Positions 26,201 to 34,625 of a stretch of DNA of 64,000 nt are shown here, piece by piece. The DNA lies in assembly GCA_016859345.1 (NCBI GenBank), contig CM029126.1:2784501-2848500 (forward strand). The letters run 5' to 3'. Under the pieces are notes generated by a model. That model did no database searches, had not been told where the DNA came from, and worked only from the letters and a program-made list of their open reading frames with translations. The position numbers and the translations under genes were made by a program. The stretch is from Istiophorus platypterus. Its lineage: Eukaryota; Chordata; Actinopteri; Istiophoriformes; Istiophoridae. Position 1 is the first letter of the stretch. Every line of letters begins with the position of its first letter.

Positions 26201-27439
26201 CCCTCTCCACCCTTTTCTATATATGTGTACATGGTTAAAGCTCAGTGTGTATTCAAGGAGGCTGCCACCCTACAGCAGCCCGTCTCCTCTCCCGGAGCAG
26301 GGCAGCTCTCTCTCTGCTGCAGTGCAAAAACAGCTGGCGCATCCCGCATTGCAGCTCCGCAAGGACGGGAGCGCTACGGCGACTGTGTCAACCCCCGGAG
26401 AGTCGTATATTTCCCGGGAACGGTGCCTTTCAGGGGTGGGGGTGGGGGTGTTTAAAAGGCCACCGCCTCTCGCCGTGCTGGGGGGGGGGGCATGTTCCCC
26501 CAGAAGGGCAGGAGGAGAGGGCTGTTTGGGGTTTTGGGGTTTTTTTTCGAGCGCGTCTCGGCGCCTGGGAGCGTGAACATGGACGGACCGTCACCAATTA
26601 GACTCCGGGATTTACCCTTAATTGACGCACGACCCAGACGTGAGCACACGCAGAGAACTTGTTCTGGGAAAAGCCGAACATGCAAGCTGTCAAAAAAAAA
26701 CAAAAAAGAGCCACAAGTTGCACAAATCACATCCTAAATTACTCAAATGTTCCTTTGCAAGAGTGCAAACATGATAATGGAGACGAGTGAAGGAGCTGCC
26801 AAAGGGTCTAATATTAAATCCATGTTAAACCACATGCTGTGGTTTCGACACAGATAATTCAGCAGTTTCTCCTCCAGATGTGCAAAAACCCTGTTCGAAT
26901 CCGGTGCACATGTGTGTGGGGCCTGGACGCCGGTGCGCGTAATTTACTACTCGGTACGCTGGTAGTGTGTGTGTGTGTGTGTGGGGGGATTAATCCAGAG
27001 GTACCCCCCCCCCCTCCGTTACTATGGCTTTTATTGGCTCTACCCGTGCAGCCTGTGCAAGCTAAGGCAAAACGGCAGCGGCGGTTGATGAAGATCTGCA
27101 GAAATAAAATTAGAATAAAACAAAATAAACTGGCTTCATCACCTCAGGGTTAAACTCTCACTCTCTCCATCCCTCCATCCCTCCATCCATCCCTCCATCC
27201 CTCCATCCATCCATCCATCCCTCCATCCCTCCATCCATCCATCCATCCACTCATTGCCCACCAGACACGTGCTAGAGATGAAACAAAACGTGCTGGAGAA
27301 CGGCTGAATGGCTCCCGCTGAAAACCAGAGGGTAGCGGGAGGGAAACAGCAGCTTCCTACCGTGAACCACGAATTTGAGCCGAGGTGACTTTCCGGCGAT
27401 AACCGCGGCAAAGAGCGACAGCAGGAGGAGAGAATTCAT
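6254..27439 (-). CDS. sema7a: semaphorin 7A (5' part; ten exons, 3' end not in window)
   Basis: Semaphorin 7A is a secreted or GPI-anchored semaphorin that signals through integrins and plexin C1 in axon growth and immune cells (family knowledge). Ten minus-strand exons join in frame: 27439-27361, 20478-20339, 17883-17821, 14430-14335, 14006-13901, 10511-10404, 10008-9869, 8135-7957, 6836-6728 and 6461-6254, totalling 1228 nt (409 codons + 1). All introns read GT-AG and every phase agrees. The product starts with a signal peptide (MNSLLLLSLFAAVIAG) and covers most of the sema domain, including VCGTNAGSPRCW, IYFFFSEL, WTTFMKARVMC and VMYGLFSNAW. Blocks such as AYSIEDIDQAF and EHYSVLYLGTG match SEMA7A better than other semaphorins. 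Human SEMA7A is 666 residues, so roughly 240 residues (end of sema, PSI, Ig, GPI signal) are missing. I found no DPYCGW-type exon between 1 and 6253. Other semaphorin classes are possible but fit worse. Confidence 0.92.
6728..6836 (-). CDS. sema7a: sema7a exon 9
   Basis: 109 nt, phase 2 in (its first G completes the Trp codon), phase 0 out; acceptor CTTTGTCCAG, donor GGAATG|GTATGA. It encodes GRTVICAYSIEDIDQAF then STSKLKGYSSPFIGSRPGM. Human SEMA7A reads SAVCVYSLGDIDKVF and SSLKGYHSSLPNPRPGK, a very close block-for-block match. Confidence 0.96.
7957..8135 (-). CDS. sema7a: sema7a exon 8
   Basis: 179 nt, phase 0 in, phase 2 out; acceptor GTCATTTCCAG, donor GCATG|GTGAGC. It encodes VDEGGIKALLADSWTTFMKA, RVMCGAGNTQQQYNNMKQA and VMYGLFSNAW, the conserved sema-domain segment W.TFLKA.LVC...VYG.FS..W. 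Confidence 0.97.
8232..8283. repeat. (CA)n microsatellite
   Basis: About 26 CA units without interruption, roughly 100 bp upstream (minus sense) of the sema7a exon 8 acceptor. Confidence 0.97.
8332..8400 (+). mobile_element. fragment of foldback (palindromic) element
   Basis: Carries 'TTTAGCTTAGCTTAGCACAA' and 'GAAACAGCTAGTCTAGCC', decayed versions of the arm sequence of the element at 8955-9170 and 19299-19656. Confidence 0.55.
8955..9170 (+). mobile_element. half copy of percomorph foldback element
   Basis: Contains 'AGCTTAGCTTAGCATAAAGA', 'CAGGGGGAAACAGCTAGCCT' and 'GGCTCTGGAAGAAGGTAACC', the typical single arm of a palindromic non-autonomous element common in perch-like fishes. Only one arm is visible. 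It lies in the intron between sema7a exons 7 and 8. Confidence 0.75.
9869..10008 (-). CDS. sema7a: sema7a exon 7
   Basis: 140 nt, phase 1 in, phase 0 out. Acceptor CCCATCACACAG; donor TGCACA|GTAAAA lies directly against a (GTTT)n tract. It encodes NPQFAGAAIIPSS, FKEEIYFFFSELNKTA and ARIGRICT. Human SEMA7A has NPQFIKATIV and KIYYFFRED at the same places. The integrin-binding RGD that follows in human is absent here (see findings). Confidence 0.96.
10404..10511 (-). CDS. sema7a: sema7a exon 6
   Basis: 108 nt, phase 1 in and out; acceptor TCTTTTCAG, donor CTGCTGA|GTGAGT. It encodes DGSLYSAMSSVGGHAGSIRR followed by TFGPQKLLKTENIWLL, the sema-domain 'D-G-x-LYSA...R.G...L.TE' block. Confidence 0.95.
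10520..12060. other. sema7a intron between exons 5 and 6, left part
   Basis: Intronic. Includes a purine-rich stretch (10560-10780, GAGAGG-type) and a CpG-denser patch at 10905-11110. No exon, RNA gene or element recognised. Confidence 0.6.
12066..12556. mobile_element. ~490 bp non-autonomous DNA transposon with terminal inverted repeats
   Basis: The left end reads ...ATTAATGCTTCTGCGGCGAG CCTACGCAG. The right end read in reverse complement is ...GTTTATGCTTCTCTGTCGAA CCTACACTGTAG. These form imperfect inverted repeats of about 40 bp (12066-12107 and 12512-12556). The inside has a lysine/glutamate-rich reading-frame scrap (about 12360-12440) that might be decayed transposon coding DNA. The terminal pattern resembles PIF/Harbinger- or hAT-type fish elements; the superfamily is not certain. 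Confidence 0.7.
13901..14006 (-). CDS. sema7a: sema7a exon 5
   Basis: 106 nt, phase 0 in, phase 1 out; acceptor CCCCACCGCAG, donor CTGCAG|GTAACG. It begins VNDTVLTDVQGNGQ, parallel to human VNGTVV, and ends in a serine/proline-rich stretch (SPPYPSQRSISLP) just before the conserved DG-x-LYS block of exon 6. Confidence 0.93.
14335..14430 (-). CDS. sema7a: sema7a exon 4
   Basis: 96 nt, phase 0 to 0, acceptor CCCCCCCACAG, donor ATGCTG|GTAAGA. It encodes LECDNFITVIQKVNDTFIVC then GTNAGSPRCWML, the hallmark C-x-N-[FY]-I...CGTNA...C block of semaphorin domains. Confidence 0.96.
14542..14831. repeat. GA-rich purine tract
   Basis: Interrupted (GAGA)n and (GAGGGA)n low-complexity DNA just upstream (minus sense) of the sema7a exon 4 acceptor, with purer runs at 14557-14574, 14625-14648 and 14799-14829. 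Confidence 0.9.
14850..17800. other. sema7a intron between exons 3 and 4
   Basis: Mainly unique intronic sequence. No element or RNA recognised. A GTGTTGTATTGTGTTGTGTTG stretch lies at about 15482-15505. Confidence 0.55.
17821..17883 (-). CDS. sema7a: sema7a exon 3 (63-nt microexon-like exon)
   Basis: A 21-codon exon, phase 0 in and out, with acceptor TTTCCTCCCGCAG and donor CTCGAG|GTAGAA. It encodes IPAASDQTAIDTCKAKAAP plus LE. It fills the gap between RDQQ of exon 2 and LECDNF of exon 4 and supplies the cysteine expected in this segment of semaphorins (human 'GSCLDKRDCENYI'). Confidence 0.82.
19299..19656. mobile_element. foldback (palindromic) non-autonomous element, full but decayed
   Basis: The left arm has 'GAGAAGATCGACACCATTCT', 'TAGCTTAGTTTAGCCTAAGC' and 'GAAAACAGCTAGCATGG'. 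The right arm has the inverted counterparts 'TTTATGCTAAGCTAGGCTAA' and 'GGCTCTAGCTTCATATTT'. The arms flank a centre with a T/G run (19469-19489). The arms have diverged, so the copy is old. It lies in the intron between sema7a exons 2 and 3. Confidence 0.75.
20339..20478 (-). CDS. sema7a: sema7a exon 2 (start of sema domain)
   Basis: 140 nt, phase 1 in and phase 0 out. The acceptor is TGGTCCACAG and the donor CAGCAG|GTACAC. It encodes PSRFHFSKPENYISMYHQ followed by LYLGGRAMIYVLKFTD, the first blades of the sema propeller. The counterpart in human SEMA7A has the same 'GGRGKVYLF' type strand. Confidence 0.92.
24440..24510 (+). repeat. Tc1/mariner-like terminal fragment
   Basis: The phrases 'CAATCAGACTTAACATTAAA' and 'GTTATAATGTTGTGGCTGAA' followed by CGGTGTAT resemble the ends of a common fish Tc1/mariner-type element, joined with the middle missing, so probably an internally deleted copy. 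Confidence 0.5.
24590..24845 (+). pseudogene. Tc1-like transposase remnant
   Basis: One reading frame shows WPSQSPDLN, then after stop codons HPWEILA, the C-terminal signature 'WPSQSPDLNPIEHLWEIL' of fish Tc1-like transposases that contains the second catalytic-triad region. Downstream frames give RESMPRHIEA, matching the family's 'MPRRIEA' end. Several in-frame stops and small changes make it non-functional. It begins near 'CATGGAACACATAGGGTCCC' and sits inside sema7a intron 1. Only the C-terminal part is present. Confidence 0.85.
24875..24930 (+). repeat. dispersed repeat, copy 2 of 3 (decayed)
   Basis: 'GTCTGCTGGATGCTTAAATA' with CACCACTGTTTGCC is a diverged version of the core at 5602-5645 and 61335-61375. 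Confidence 0.45.
26964..26983. repeat. (GT)n microsatellite
   Basis: About 20 bp of GT followed by a G-run, in sema7a intron 1. Confidence 0.9.
27168..27251. repeat. CCAT/CCCT tetranucleotide repeat
   Basis: Alternating CCATCCCT and CCATCCATCC units for about 84 bp, starting about 110 bp inside sema7a intron 1. Confidence 0.95.
27361..27439 (-). CDS. sema7a: sema7a coding exon 1 (signal peptide)
   Basis: ATG at 27439-27437 opens a 26-codon reading frame with an N-terminal hydrophobic run (LLLLSLFAAVIAG), typical of a cleaved signal peptide, followed by KSPRLKFVVH. The exon ends in phase 1 at donor CACG|GTAGGAAG. The next exon supplies two bases to complete a Glu codon, and the frame then runs on into sema-domain sequence. 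The exon sits beside a CpG-rich upstream region, as expected for a first coding exon. Confidence 0.85.
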
Positions 27440-27870
27440 CTTTTCCGCGAGCTTCTGTCGTGTTGTATATGAAGAAATGATACTGCTACTACTACTACTA
27501 ATAATAATAATAATATTAACAATGAGAATGGTGTTCAAGGGAATGAAGCGCCTCTTCCTCCCGGAAAAAAGAAGAAGAAAAAAAGAAAAATCCTCCTCCT
27601 TGCTCGCACGGTACGCCCCTGATATGGTCCCTCCCGGTCCGCGTCCCGGATCTGTGCCGCTGGCTGACTGGCTGACTGACTGGCTGACTGGCTGACTGGC
27701 TGGCTGACTGGCTGACTGACTGGCTGACTGGTCCCGGCACCCTGGTCCTATCCCGTCCGTCCGCTCACACCGGCAGTTCAGTTTGGGGATAAACTCGGGG
27801 TGTCAGGCTCCACCTCGGAAACAAAAGGAGACCGGGGGGCGGGGGGGGGGGCTGGGGGGGGGCAGCGTGT
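27440..27870 (-). promoter_or_regulatory. sema7a 5' region (inferred promoter/5'UTR)
   Basis: Immediately upstream of the signal-peptide ATG. CpG-containing GC-rich sequence (27590-27660), a CTGA/CTGG tandem repeat (27659-27733) and long G-runs (27833-27868) lie here. No TATA box was identified, and the transcription start cannot be placed from sequence alone. Confidence 0.4.
27659..27733. repeat. TGGCTGAC-type tandem repeat
   Basis: About 75 bp built from GACTGGCT and GACTGACT units (4-bp core CTGR), lying about 220-295 bp upstream of the sema7a ATG. Confidence 0.95.
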
Positions 27871-29939
27871 AGCCCTTTTTTCCAGCGGGGGCGCGGGAAC
27901 GAAGCGCGGGACCGCACGGACGCATCACCTCATGGATCACAGTTCACAGGCTCGTGCGTCATACCTGTTGCTGGTGATGATTTTAAACCTTTTGCGTCTT
28001 AATGGAGCTTGAAAAATCACGTTGTTGTTGTTGTTTTAAATCACGTTTTTAACTCATCTAGTTTTCATTCTACATCATTTTATACAAAGGGGATCACATC
28101 AGGTTTTTTTCTTTTCCAGCCATTTTAATCTTTTCAAGGTTCTTGAAAACACTTGATATTTTCTAAAGCTGAAATTCTATCAAAATGTGCAGGTACACAG
28201 TCTTATACATATGTAACTACAGTTCCCTGATGTACGTTCATTCTAACCTGATGATGTATGGGCCTAAAGGGCACCCTTAGGGCCATTTTGCGTTAGCACA
28301 CAAACCGCCTCGCGCCGGCGGCCGCTAATGATATTGCATCGGCTGCTGCCCCCACTTCCGTAAATGCCCTGATCGATACGCGTCGATGGGGCCTGAGCGG
28401 CCTGATGGGAGTGAATCAGCAGCTTTGCCGTGTTTGCGTTTGTTGCACGTTAATCAACTCCGATTTTGAAGAAAAAAAAGAAAAGTTGGGGCCATTCGGA
28501 AGATGGCGAACGCTACTTGGTGGAAGTGGACGTTCGAGAAAACGGGCCTCTGTGTTCGGGCCCCGTTTAAAGCCTCATCTGGGGGGAATAAGGTCAGAAG
28601 GAGCCTTCACTGAGGAAAAGAGGGTGATATGTTCCAGTATTTCCCCTGTTCAGAGAGGAAGCACTGAATGCCGCTCACAGCAGGGGGCCTGGTAGAGACA
28701 ACCCTGCAGAAGCTCATCCACTAGGTGGAGCAATTTCCCTCTTCTTTTCTTTTTAGAAATCTGCCAGTGTTCCTCGTCGTCTTTCTCAGTCATGCCCTTT
28801 AAATCCGAGCCTTCACGTCGAGCCCGGGATTCGCGAGCATCCTCTCGGTCGACTCGCGCCGCCGGGTCAACCGCATTCACACATCACGGTGACAAAATGC
28901 CCACGTGATCAAAGTTTCAAGTGTGCTCCCTACGCAGGGGTATGACCTCACTCGGCGCTGATGTCATTTTATATTATTGAATTAAGTGCAGTGCCTTTGG
29001 TGTGAGAGTTCAACCACCAGATGGCAGCAAGTGCGGGAGTTTCGATCCGTGTTTCATCAGTTCAAACCGGCGATTTCGGCGCCCGAATCATCAGGACCGG
29101 GTTTATCCGTCGTCTCACCTCCGGCGGCTCAGGGCTGCGATTCTCTGTCTCCGGCCGAAAGTTTCACAGTGGAATCACCTGGTGTGTTTCTGCCCTTTTG
29201 GGCCAAAGAGAGGAAGAGGACTCAAGGAACTGGTCAGAATCCGGTGCTTTCTTTTGCTTTTTGCTTTATTTTTCTCTCTTTTTTTTTTTTTACACAAGAG
29301 CTGACATGAAAACCAGTCTGGAAAAAGCAGATGGGTGACGTGTACATCACAAACAAACTGATCAGCAAACAGCACGGACTTGTTTATTTCATCAATCATC
29401 TGTCCGACCGTTAAATATCTCAAAACGCTTGATGGAAGAAAGAACCAAGTACAGAGGAAGACAGAAGAAGGCTTCTTTTTTTCTTGTATTTTCTTTTAAT
29501 CACTGATGGCAAAAGTTTATGATCCAAAGTTAAACACTCACTCAAACACTCATCAGTCCCAAGCGGATTGACGGGTCTTTTCCTACAGCCAGTGCCACTG
29601 GACAAGATCAGCAGGTTAATCTAACATTTAAAATGCTGTTAAACAGCTGTTGTATATCGGCAATGTGCCAAGGGTATGGATGAGGGATGAAACGGTAATA
29701 AGTGATGAAAATGTTTAGAGCAGATGTAAAAATCTGAGGCCAGGAACACGACTAAAAAAACGGCAAAATAAGTTAAAGCAAACACAAAAAGTGGCATCTG
29801 TTTTGTTGCCAGACTTTAAAAGAAAAAAGATAAATAAATAAAACAACATGATTGAAAATGGGCTTTTATTTCCGGTTTCCTATAATGAAACTGGAAATAA
29901 TAATTCAGTTAAAATTAAAATCATTAAGTAGGTGTTAGA

Positions 29940-29951
29940 GTGTGTGTGTGC

Positions 29952-29982
<31 letters not shown>
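29940..29982. repeat. (TG)n microsatellite
   Basis: About 42 bp of TG with one C interruption. Confidence 0.95.
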
Positions 29983-29983
<1 letters not shown>

Positions 29984-32834
29984 ATGCAGCTAAAGAAAGG
30001 CAAAGGCTTCTTTAAAGGATCCTCAGACTTTCCTCTTTCATTAACACCCAATCACACAAATGATGATGGTTGCTGACTCTGATGTGTTTGAAAAAGAAAA
30101 CCCACTTGAGGATAATGTATTCACATTGGCGTCTGCTTGTTAAACGTAATGGATCCTTTTACTTTAGCACATCTCGCTGGTGCAAATCAATATAAACTCA
30201 GCGGACTGGAGATAACACTGGGAATTCTATATGTTTCGACCTCGTTTCATTCTAAGTAAAGTTATCTCAGTATGACGGTGACGAGGCAAGGTGACGTAAA
30301 ATTCAATAATACAAACAAAGACATATACTAACAAGTAGATAACCGTGTTTGTTTTTTTTTCCGGACACGCCGGCAGCGTGCCGTCTGTCAGGCCGGCGCC
30401 TCGGTTTCGGAGCGAAAGCGTCTTGAAGGCCTCGGGCCAAGTTGCCGTGAGATTCGGTGGCGGCCTTGATGCCTCCCAGGGCGACCGGGCCTCATCTCCC
30501 TGGCGACTCTCTGCCTTTACTTTTTCTCCGGTGCCACCGAAATGTCGAGAGTTTCAAATTACTCCGCAGCCCACCCAGCTTCAGGGAAACGGGGACATGA
30601 CACAGGAAGAAGAACAGTCCCCCCCCCCGAGAGAGAAGCACGGACTGAGCCAAAAATGGACTAAACCCTCCCCTCTCAAAAAAAAAACAGCAACTTACCT
30701 GCCAAAGAAAAACCGAATGTGCAGAGTCATACCTGCTGCAAACGCCGTGACGTGTGTTCTGGTGGGTAGGTTCAGGATCTGTATCCTCAAGACAAACGGC
30801 AGCACCAGTCGGTCCAGTGGAGGCTCGAACACAACACATATATCTGGTCATTCTCTGACCTTGACCATGTGGTTATTATTGCAACCACGGTGATGAGCCC
30901 CCCCCCGAAGTGGTCATTTCAACCCAAACCAATATGTTGTTCTATCCTAAACCAGGTTCTTATCTTAACCCGAACCGTGATGAAACTCAACCCCTCTGTG
31001 CTGGAACCTAAACCTCGAGCGTAGCGTCGTCACATCCTGAAACCGATTTTGAATTTTCAAGGCCGAGTTTAGGGAGGCAGAGACAAAATGGCGCCAACCT
31101 GTCTTCGCTCATCTCCTTGCGCGAGAGTTTTGAGACAATTTTCAAAACCAGAACAGTAAAGACAAAAGCCATGTTTATTTCAAACTCAATGAAAAAAGGT
31201 GAAGGTAAAGGTGTTTTCTTCACGATGGTCAAAGATTCATGAGCGTCGGTCTTTCACGGGTTTGGTTTGAATGGAATAACCACTGATATTTTCTCAATAA
31301 TCTGATGTTCTTTTACAATTGTGTCCTACAACTCAGTGTTGTATATTTGTTGTGTGATACCATTTTACTAACTCATAACCGTGTCTTTTAACACATTACT
31401 GAGATCAACACATTAACTGATCTTATTTATGACACCTGTTCATTGCTGTATGTAACAGAAGATGGTTATATTCTTTTTATATTCTGTCCATATTCTGTTG
31501 TTTTGTTGCTGGACTCTGTTGTCGTGGCTGTATTATCCCACTAATGTTTCACTGCTTCAAGTCACTTTGCATTTCCCGTTTTTTTGTCATGAGAATTCTC
31601 ATTTGGTGCCACTGCTGCCGTCATCGCCGTCGCCTTCTGCGGCATCTTTGTAAATTTCATCGCACCGATCGTTCCCGAGACATCCTGCCAAGTGACTGCA
31701 GTTGAAAAGTAGCCAGGCGGCTAACGCTGGCACATTGGCAGGGATGTTGATGATGAATGTGTGCCGTCTCTTTGCCTATGGTATAAAGGAAAAGAAATAG
31801 AGAAAAGAAAAAGATCCAGCCTAAGCTATGAATAAAGGTTCAGTGCATGAAAGTTGACACTTAATGGCTGAACATGCACATTGGATGTGTTTTGTTTTTT
31901 TTGTTTTTTTGATGACTTTTTAAAGTATTTATAAGGGAAACTAAAAACGCTATAGACCAAGACTGGGATTAAGAGCTAAAAGAAAAATGAAGTCCCAGTT
32001 CTCACTGGTAATATTTCAAGCATTTATCTCCTATAATCTGTGGCCTCATGAATATACAGCTGCTTGTTATTTAAGTGATCTGATTCTGCCCCCCCCCTTC
32101 ACTCTGGAAAATGGTCTCAGCCAAATGACTGAGAAATAAATACAAAATCATATTGTGAGGAAACGTTTGCTTCTTCTTCTTCTTCATCAAACCAGCAGAG
32201 GAGCCTGACACTAACCCAACAGCAGATGCGAAGAGACCACTATATCCTCAGTGGTGTGTGCATGCCAGTAATTGGGGGTGGGTTGGGGGGGTGGGGCTTA
32301 TAAACACCACTTTAATCTGCCCCTTTGGCTTTCTGTCCAATGGGAGCAAATAGTTGTATTAAAATAGATAATATGTGGGGCCAAGCTGGGCCGGGGGATA
32401 GCGCCGGCCAGACAGACCTATATAACAGATTGAGACATGCAGAGGTAATCCAAAAGGGTTTAAATCTCCGCTCATACACGTGATTATGGGGGGGGGGGTC
32501 TTTTTTTTCTTTTTTTTTTCTGGGTTATTCTAGGCAACTGCACGAGATGGACAATAATGATTTTCCGTCCAGCGGATCCACTCTGAGATGTGCGCAGGTC
32601 TCCGAGCCGGGCCGAGGGTGCGGTGAGGGGATATTCATCGGCTCCACGTTCGCCCTCGACGCCCTCAGGCGCAAGTGCGATGTTCTGTTTTGAACAGAGA
32701 GGCGGATGTGAAAGGATGTGCGGCAGGGAATACAGGAAATGCCAGTAAATGTCTGAAGAGGTTCCTTTGTGTCACAGCGGCGAGTCGCGGGGCTCTGAGA
32801 GAGGACGGCCACAATCGTACAATTGAATTTCCCC

Positions 32835-32871
32835 TGCGTGCACACGCGCGCGCGCACACACACACACACAC
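32835..32871. repeat. alternating CG/CA tract (Z-DNA-prone)
   Basis: Strict purine-pyrimidine alternation, GCGTGCACACGCGCGCGCGC followed by (AC)n, about 37 bp. Confidence 0.9.
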
Positions 32872-33219
32872 TTAATCCTTTGTCTTCACTCAGAATAAAA
32901 TGAGACATATATTCATTGCTGTGGCTAACTGCCAGCTGTCGCTGTGTTGTCTTACGACGGCCAAAAAAGGCCACTTTCCGTCTCAGATTGAAGCGCAGAG
33001 TCCTCGCGTTGGCCCCGCGGCACAAGGAGATTAAGCGCTCTGGTTACGCAAGAAAAATGTATCCCTCTCTTGCCAATTTTTCCAACAATAGCGTAATTTC
33101 AGAAGAAGATCCACTGAGAGATTGGTTTTAAGATGATTGGATTTGGATTTTCTTTTTTTTTTCTTTTTTTTCCACCCATTTGATACCATTCCCAAGTATT
33201 TTTACATGAAAACAATTCA

Positions 33220-34625
33220 AGGCAGGTTTAAATATATGCATTTAATAACATTGAGTGAAAAAAAACAAAACAAAAAAACAAAAAAACAAGAACAAGAACA
33301 AGATAGCATATAACAAACAGACTTGTCGTAGCTGTATGTGTTCATGATTTACATCCTCTTTTCCGGACATGATAGAAGTGATGCCTTGTGCGTTGTGCAT
33401 CTACACAATTAAGTTTTTACAGAGCAAGAGAGGCGTAGTTGGGTGACACTAACCCCCCCAGAACTAGATAAAACGATAGGATGAACCCGGCACACAAAAA
33501 AACGCCCTTGACCTACTATATTTACAAGATAACGGTGATCAGGTGATCAGGCATTCTCTCTGTCGATGGTGAGAATGTTACTGAGGCACGTGTTTCATGT
33601 GAGTAGAAAATCAAAAAAAGTGGTTTCTTTGATATAAAAAAAGGGAGAAATCATAATGGAGCAAAGTCTGTGTCTAATGTAGGCTAATTACATGATAAAG
33701 TACAAAATGAAGACTTGTTTTAGGTATGATATGGGAAAGGATACTTTTCTATGTACATTGTGGTATGAAATCAGTCCCTCTACACGGTTACATGATCATT
33801 AAAATAAGCTGTACCCATAACAGAAAGCATGTCTACAATGCAGCAACCTGCAGAGCTCCGAAACTTAACCACTACATTGAGAATCAGAAATTATTTGGCT
33901 AGTCTATTCCGCGTATTTATCGCCAGTATCAAAAGCTTTACAGTCACATATTGACATGTTAAGAGTCCTACAACACGTGCTGAATTTCGTTGAGTGTTTG
34001 ACATGATCCTCGGTTGGCAGAAATAGCAACCCCGGGGGGTCAGAGGGGGCAGTTGTTCACTTGGCTTGTATTGGCAAGTGAAGACATAAAGCTCAGCGCG
34101 TTTAAACAGCATGGATGATTGAACAAGCACCTGATATGTTTTGATGATGCAGTAACATTTGATAAATGTGTCAAACTCAAAAACTCTGTGTGTAAATCCC
34201 AATATCTTTGAAAATTCAAAACGATTTCATAATTACATGCTACATTAAGAAAAAAAAAATTATACCTGTGCTAGGTAAGGAGTCATTTGCTCATTCAAAG
34301 TATTTAAAGTTGCTGAAAGCAAATGCACCGCCACCATGAAACAGTTCTGCCTACAAGCTGTTAGCGCCTTTCCATTCCGGGATCATGAGATATTCATTAT
34401 TTAGATAACACAGCCAAGTGGGTGCTGAGATGTAACTTTCAGCTCTAAAATTAAAAGAGGACCAGCACAAGCCCAGAAAACCGGCTCTGATTTGTCTTGT
34501 AAAGGCGCCTTCAAATGGAAGTCTCTGTCCTTCAGTGTCCCAAAGGGGGGGGTGGGGTGGGGGAGGCATATTGCAGAAGAACTCTCAGTCAGTCAATATG
34601 AACCCCTTTCACCTCTTGCTTGGCT
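33220..34625 (-). other. probable lingo4 3' untranslated region
   Basis: Directly follows the lingo4 stop codon on the minus strand. It is AT-rich with no reading frame of interest. A possible polyadenylation signal ATTAAA (minus) occurs at 33239-33244, before an A-rich/T-rich stretch. The extent is inferred. Confidence 0.35.

Larger units (their letters stand above)
20480..27360. other. sema7a intron 1 (6.9 kb)
   Basis: Long first intron. It holds a Tc1-like remnant, microsatellites and a CpG- and C-rich stretch at 26000-26600. A 300-bp segment at 25230-25560 is open on both strands but unrecognised. No coding exon was identified. Confidence 0.75.
27880..33140. other. intergenic DNA between sema7a and lingo4
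   Basis: Separates the lingo4 3' end from the sema7a 5' end. It contains a (TG)n tract (29940-29982), a CG/CA alternating tract (32835-32871) and CpG-denser patches (28300-28400, 28800-28870, 29030-29160, 30360-30480). A good donor-like site (CTTTGGCAG|GTAAGT, minus, at about 30697) has no convincing exon around it. No gene supported. Confidence 0.5.

Noticed and set aside
26133..26601. 147- and 118-codon overlapping frames
   Set aside because: GC-rich, overlapping in different frames, proline/glycine low complexity within sema7a intron 1.
26893..26915. tRNA T-loop-like word GTTCGAATCC
   Set aside because: No matching T-stem, anticodon arm or acceptor stem around it.
30680..30765. Minus-strand segment ending at a strong donor (CTTTGGCAG|GTAAGT)
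   Set aside because: No acceptor, promoter or protein-like frame to make an exon; could be an untranslated exon but unsupported.
30345..30893. 182-codon plus-strand frame
   Set aside because: Low-complexity pieces, no family resemblance, no splice context; chance open frame in CpG-rich DNA.
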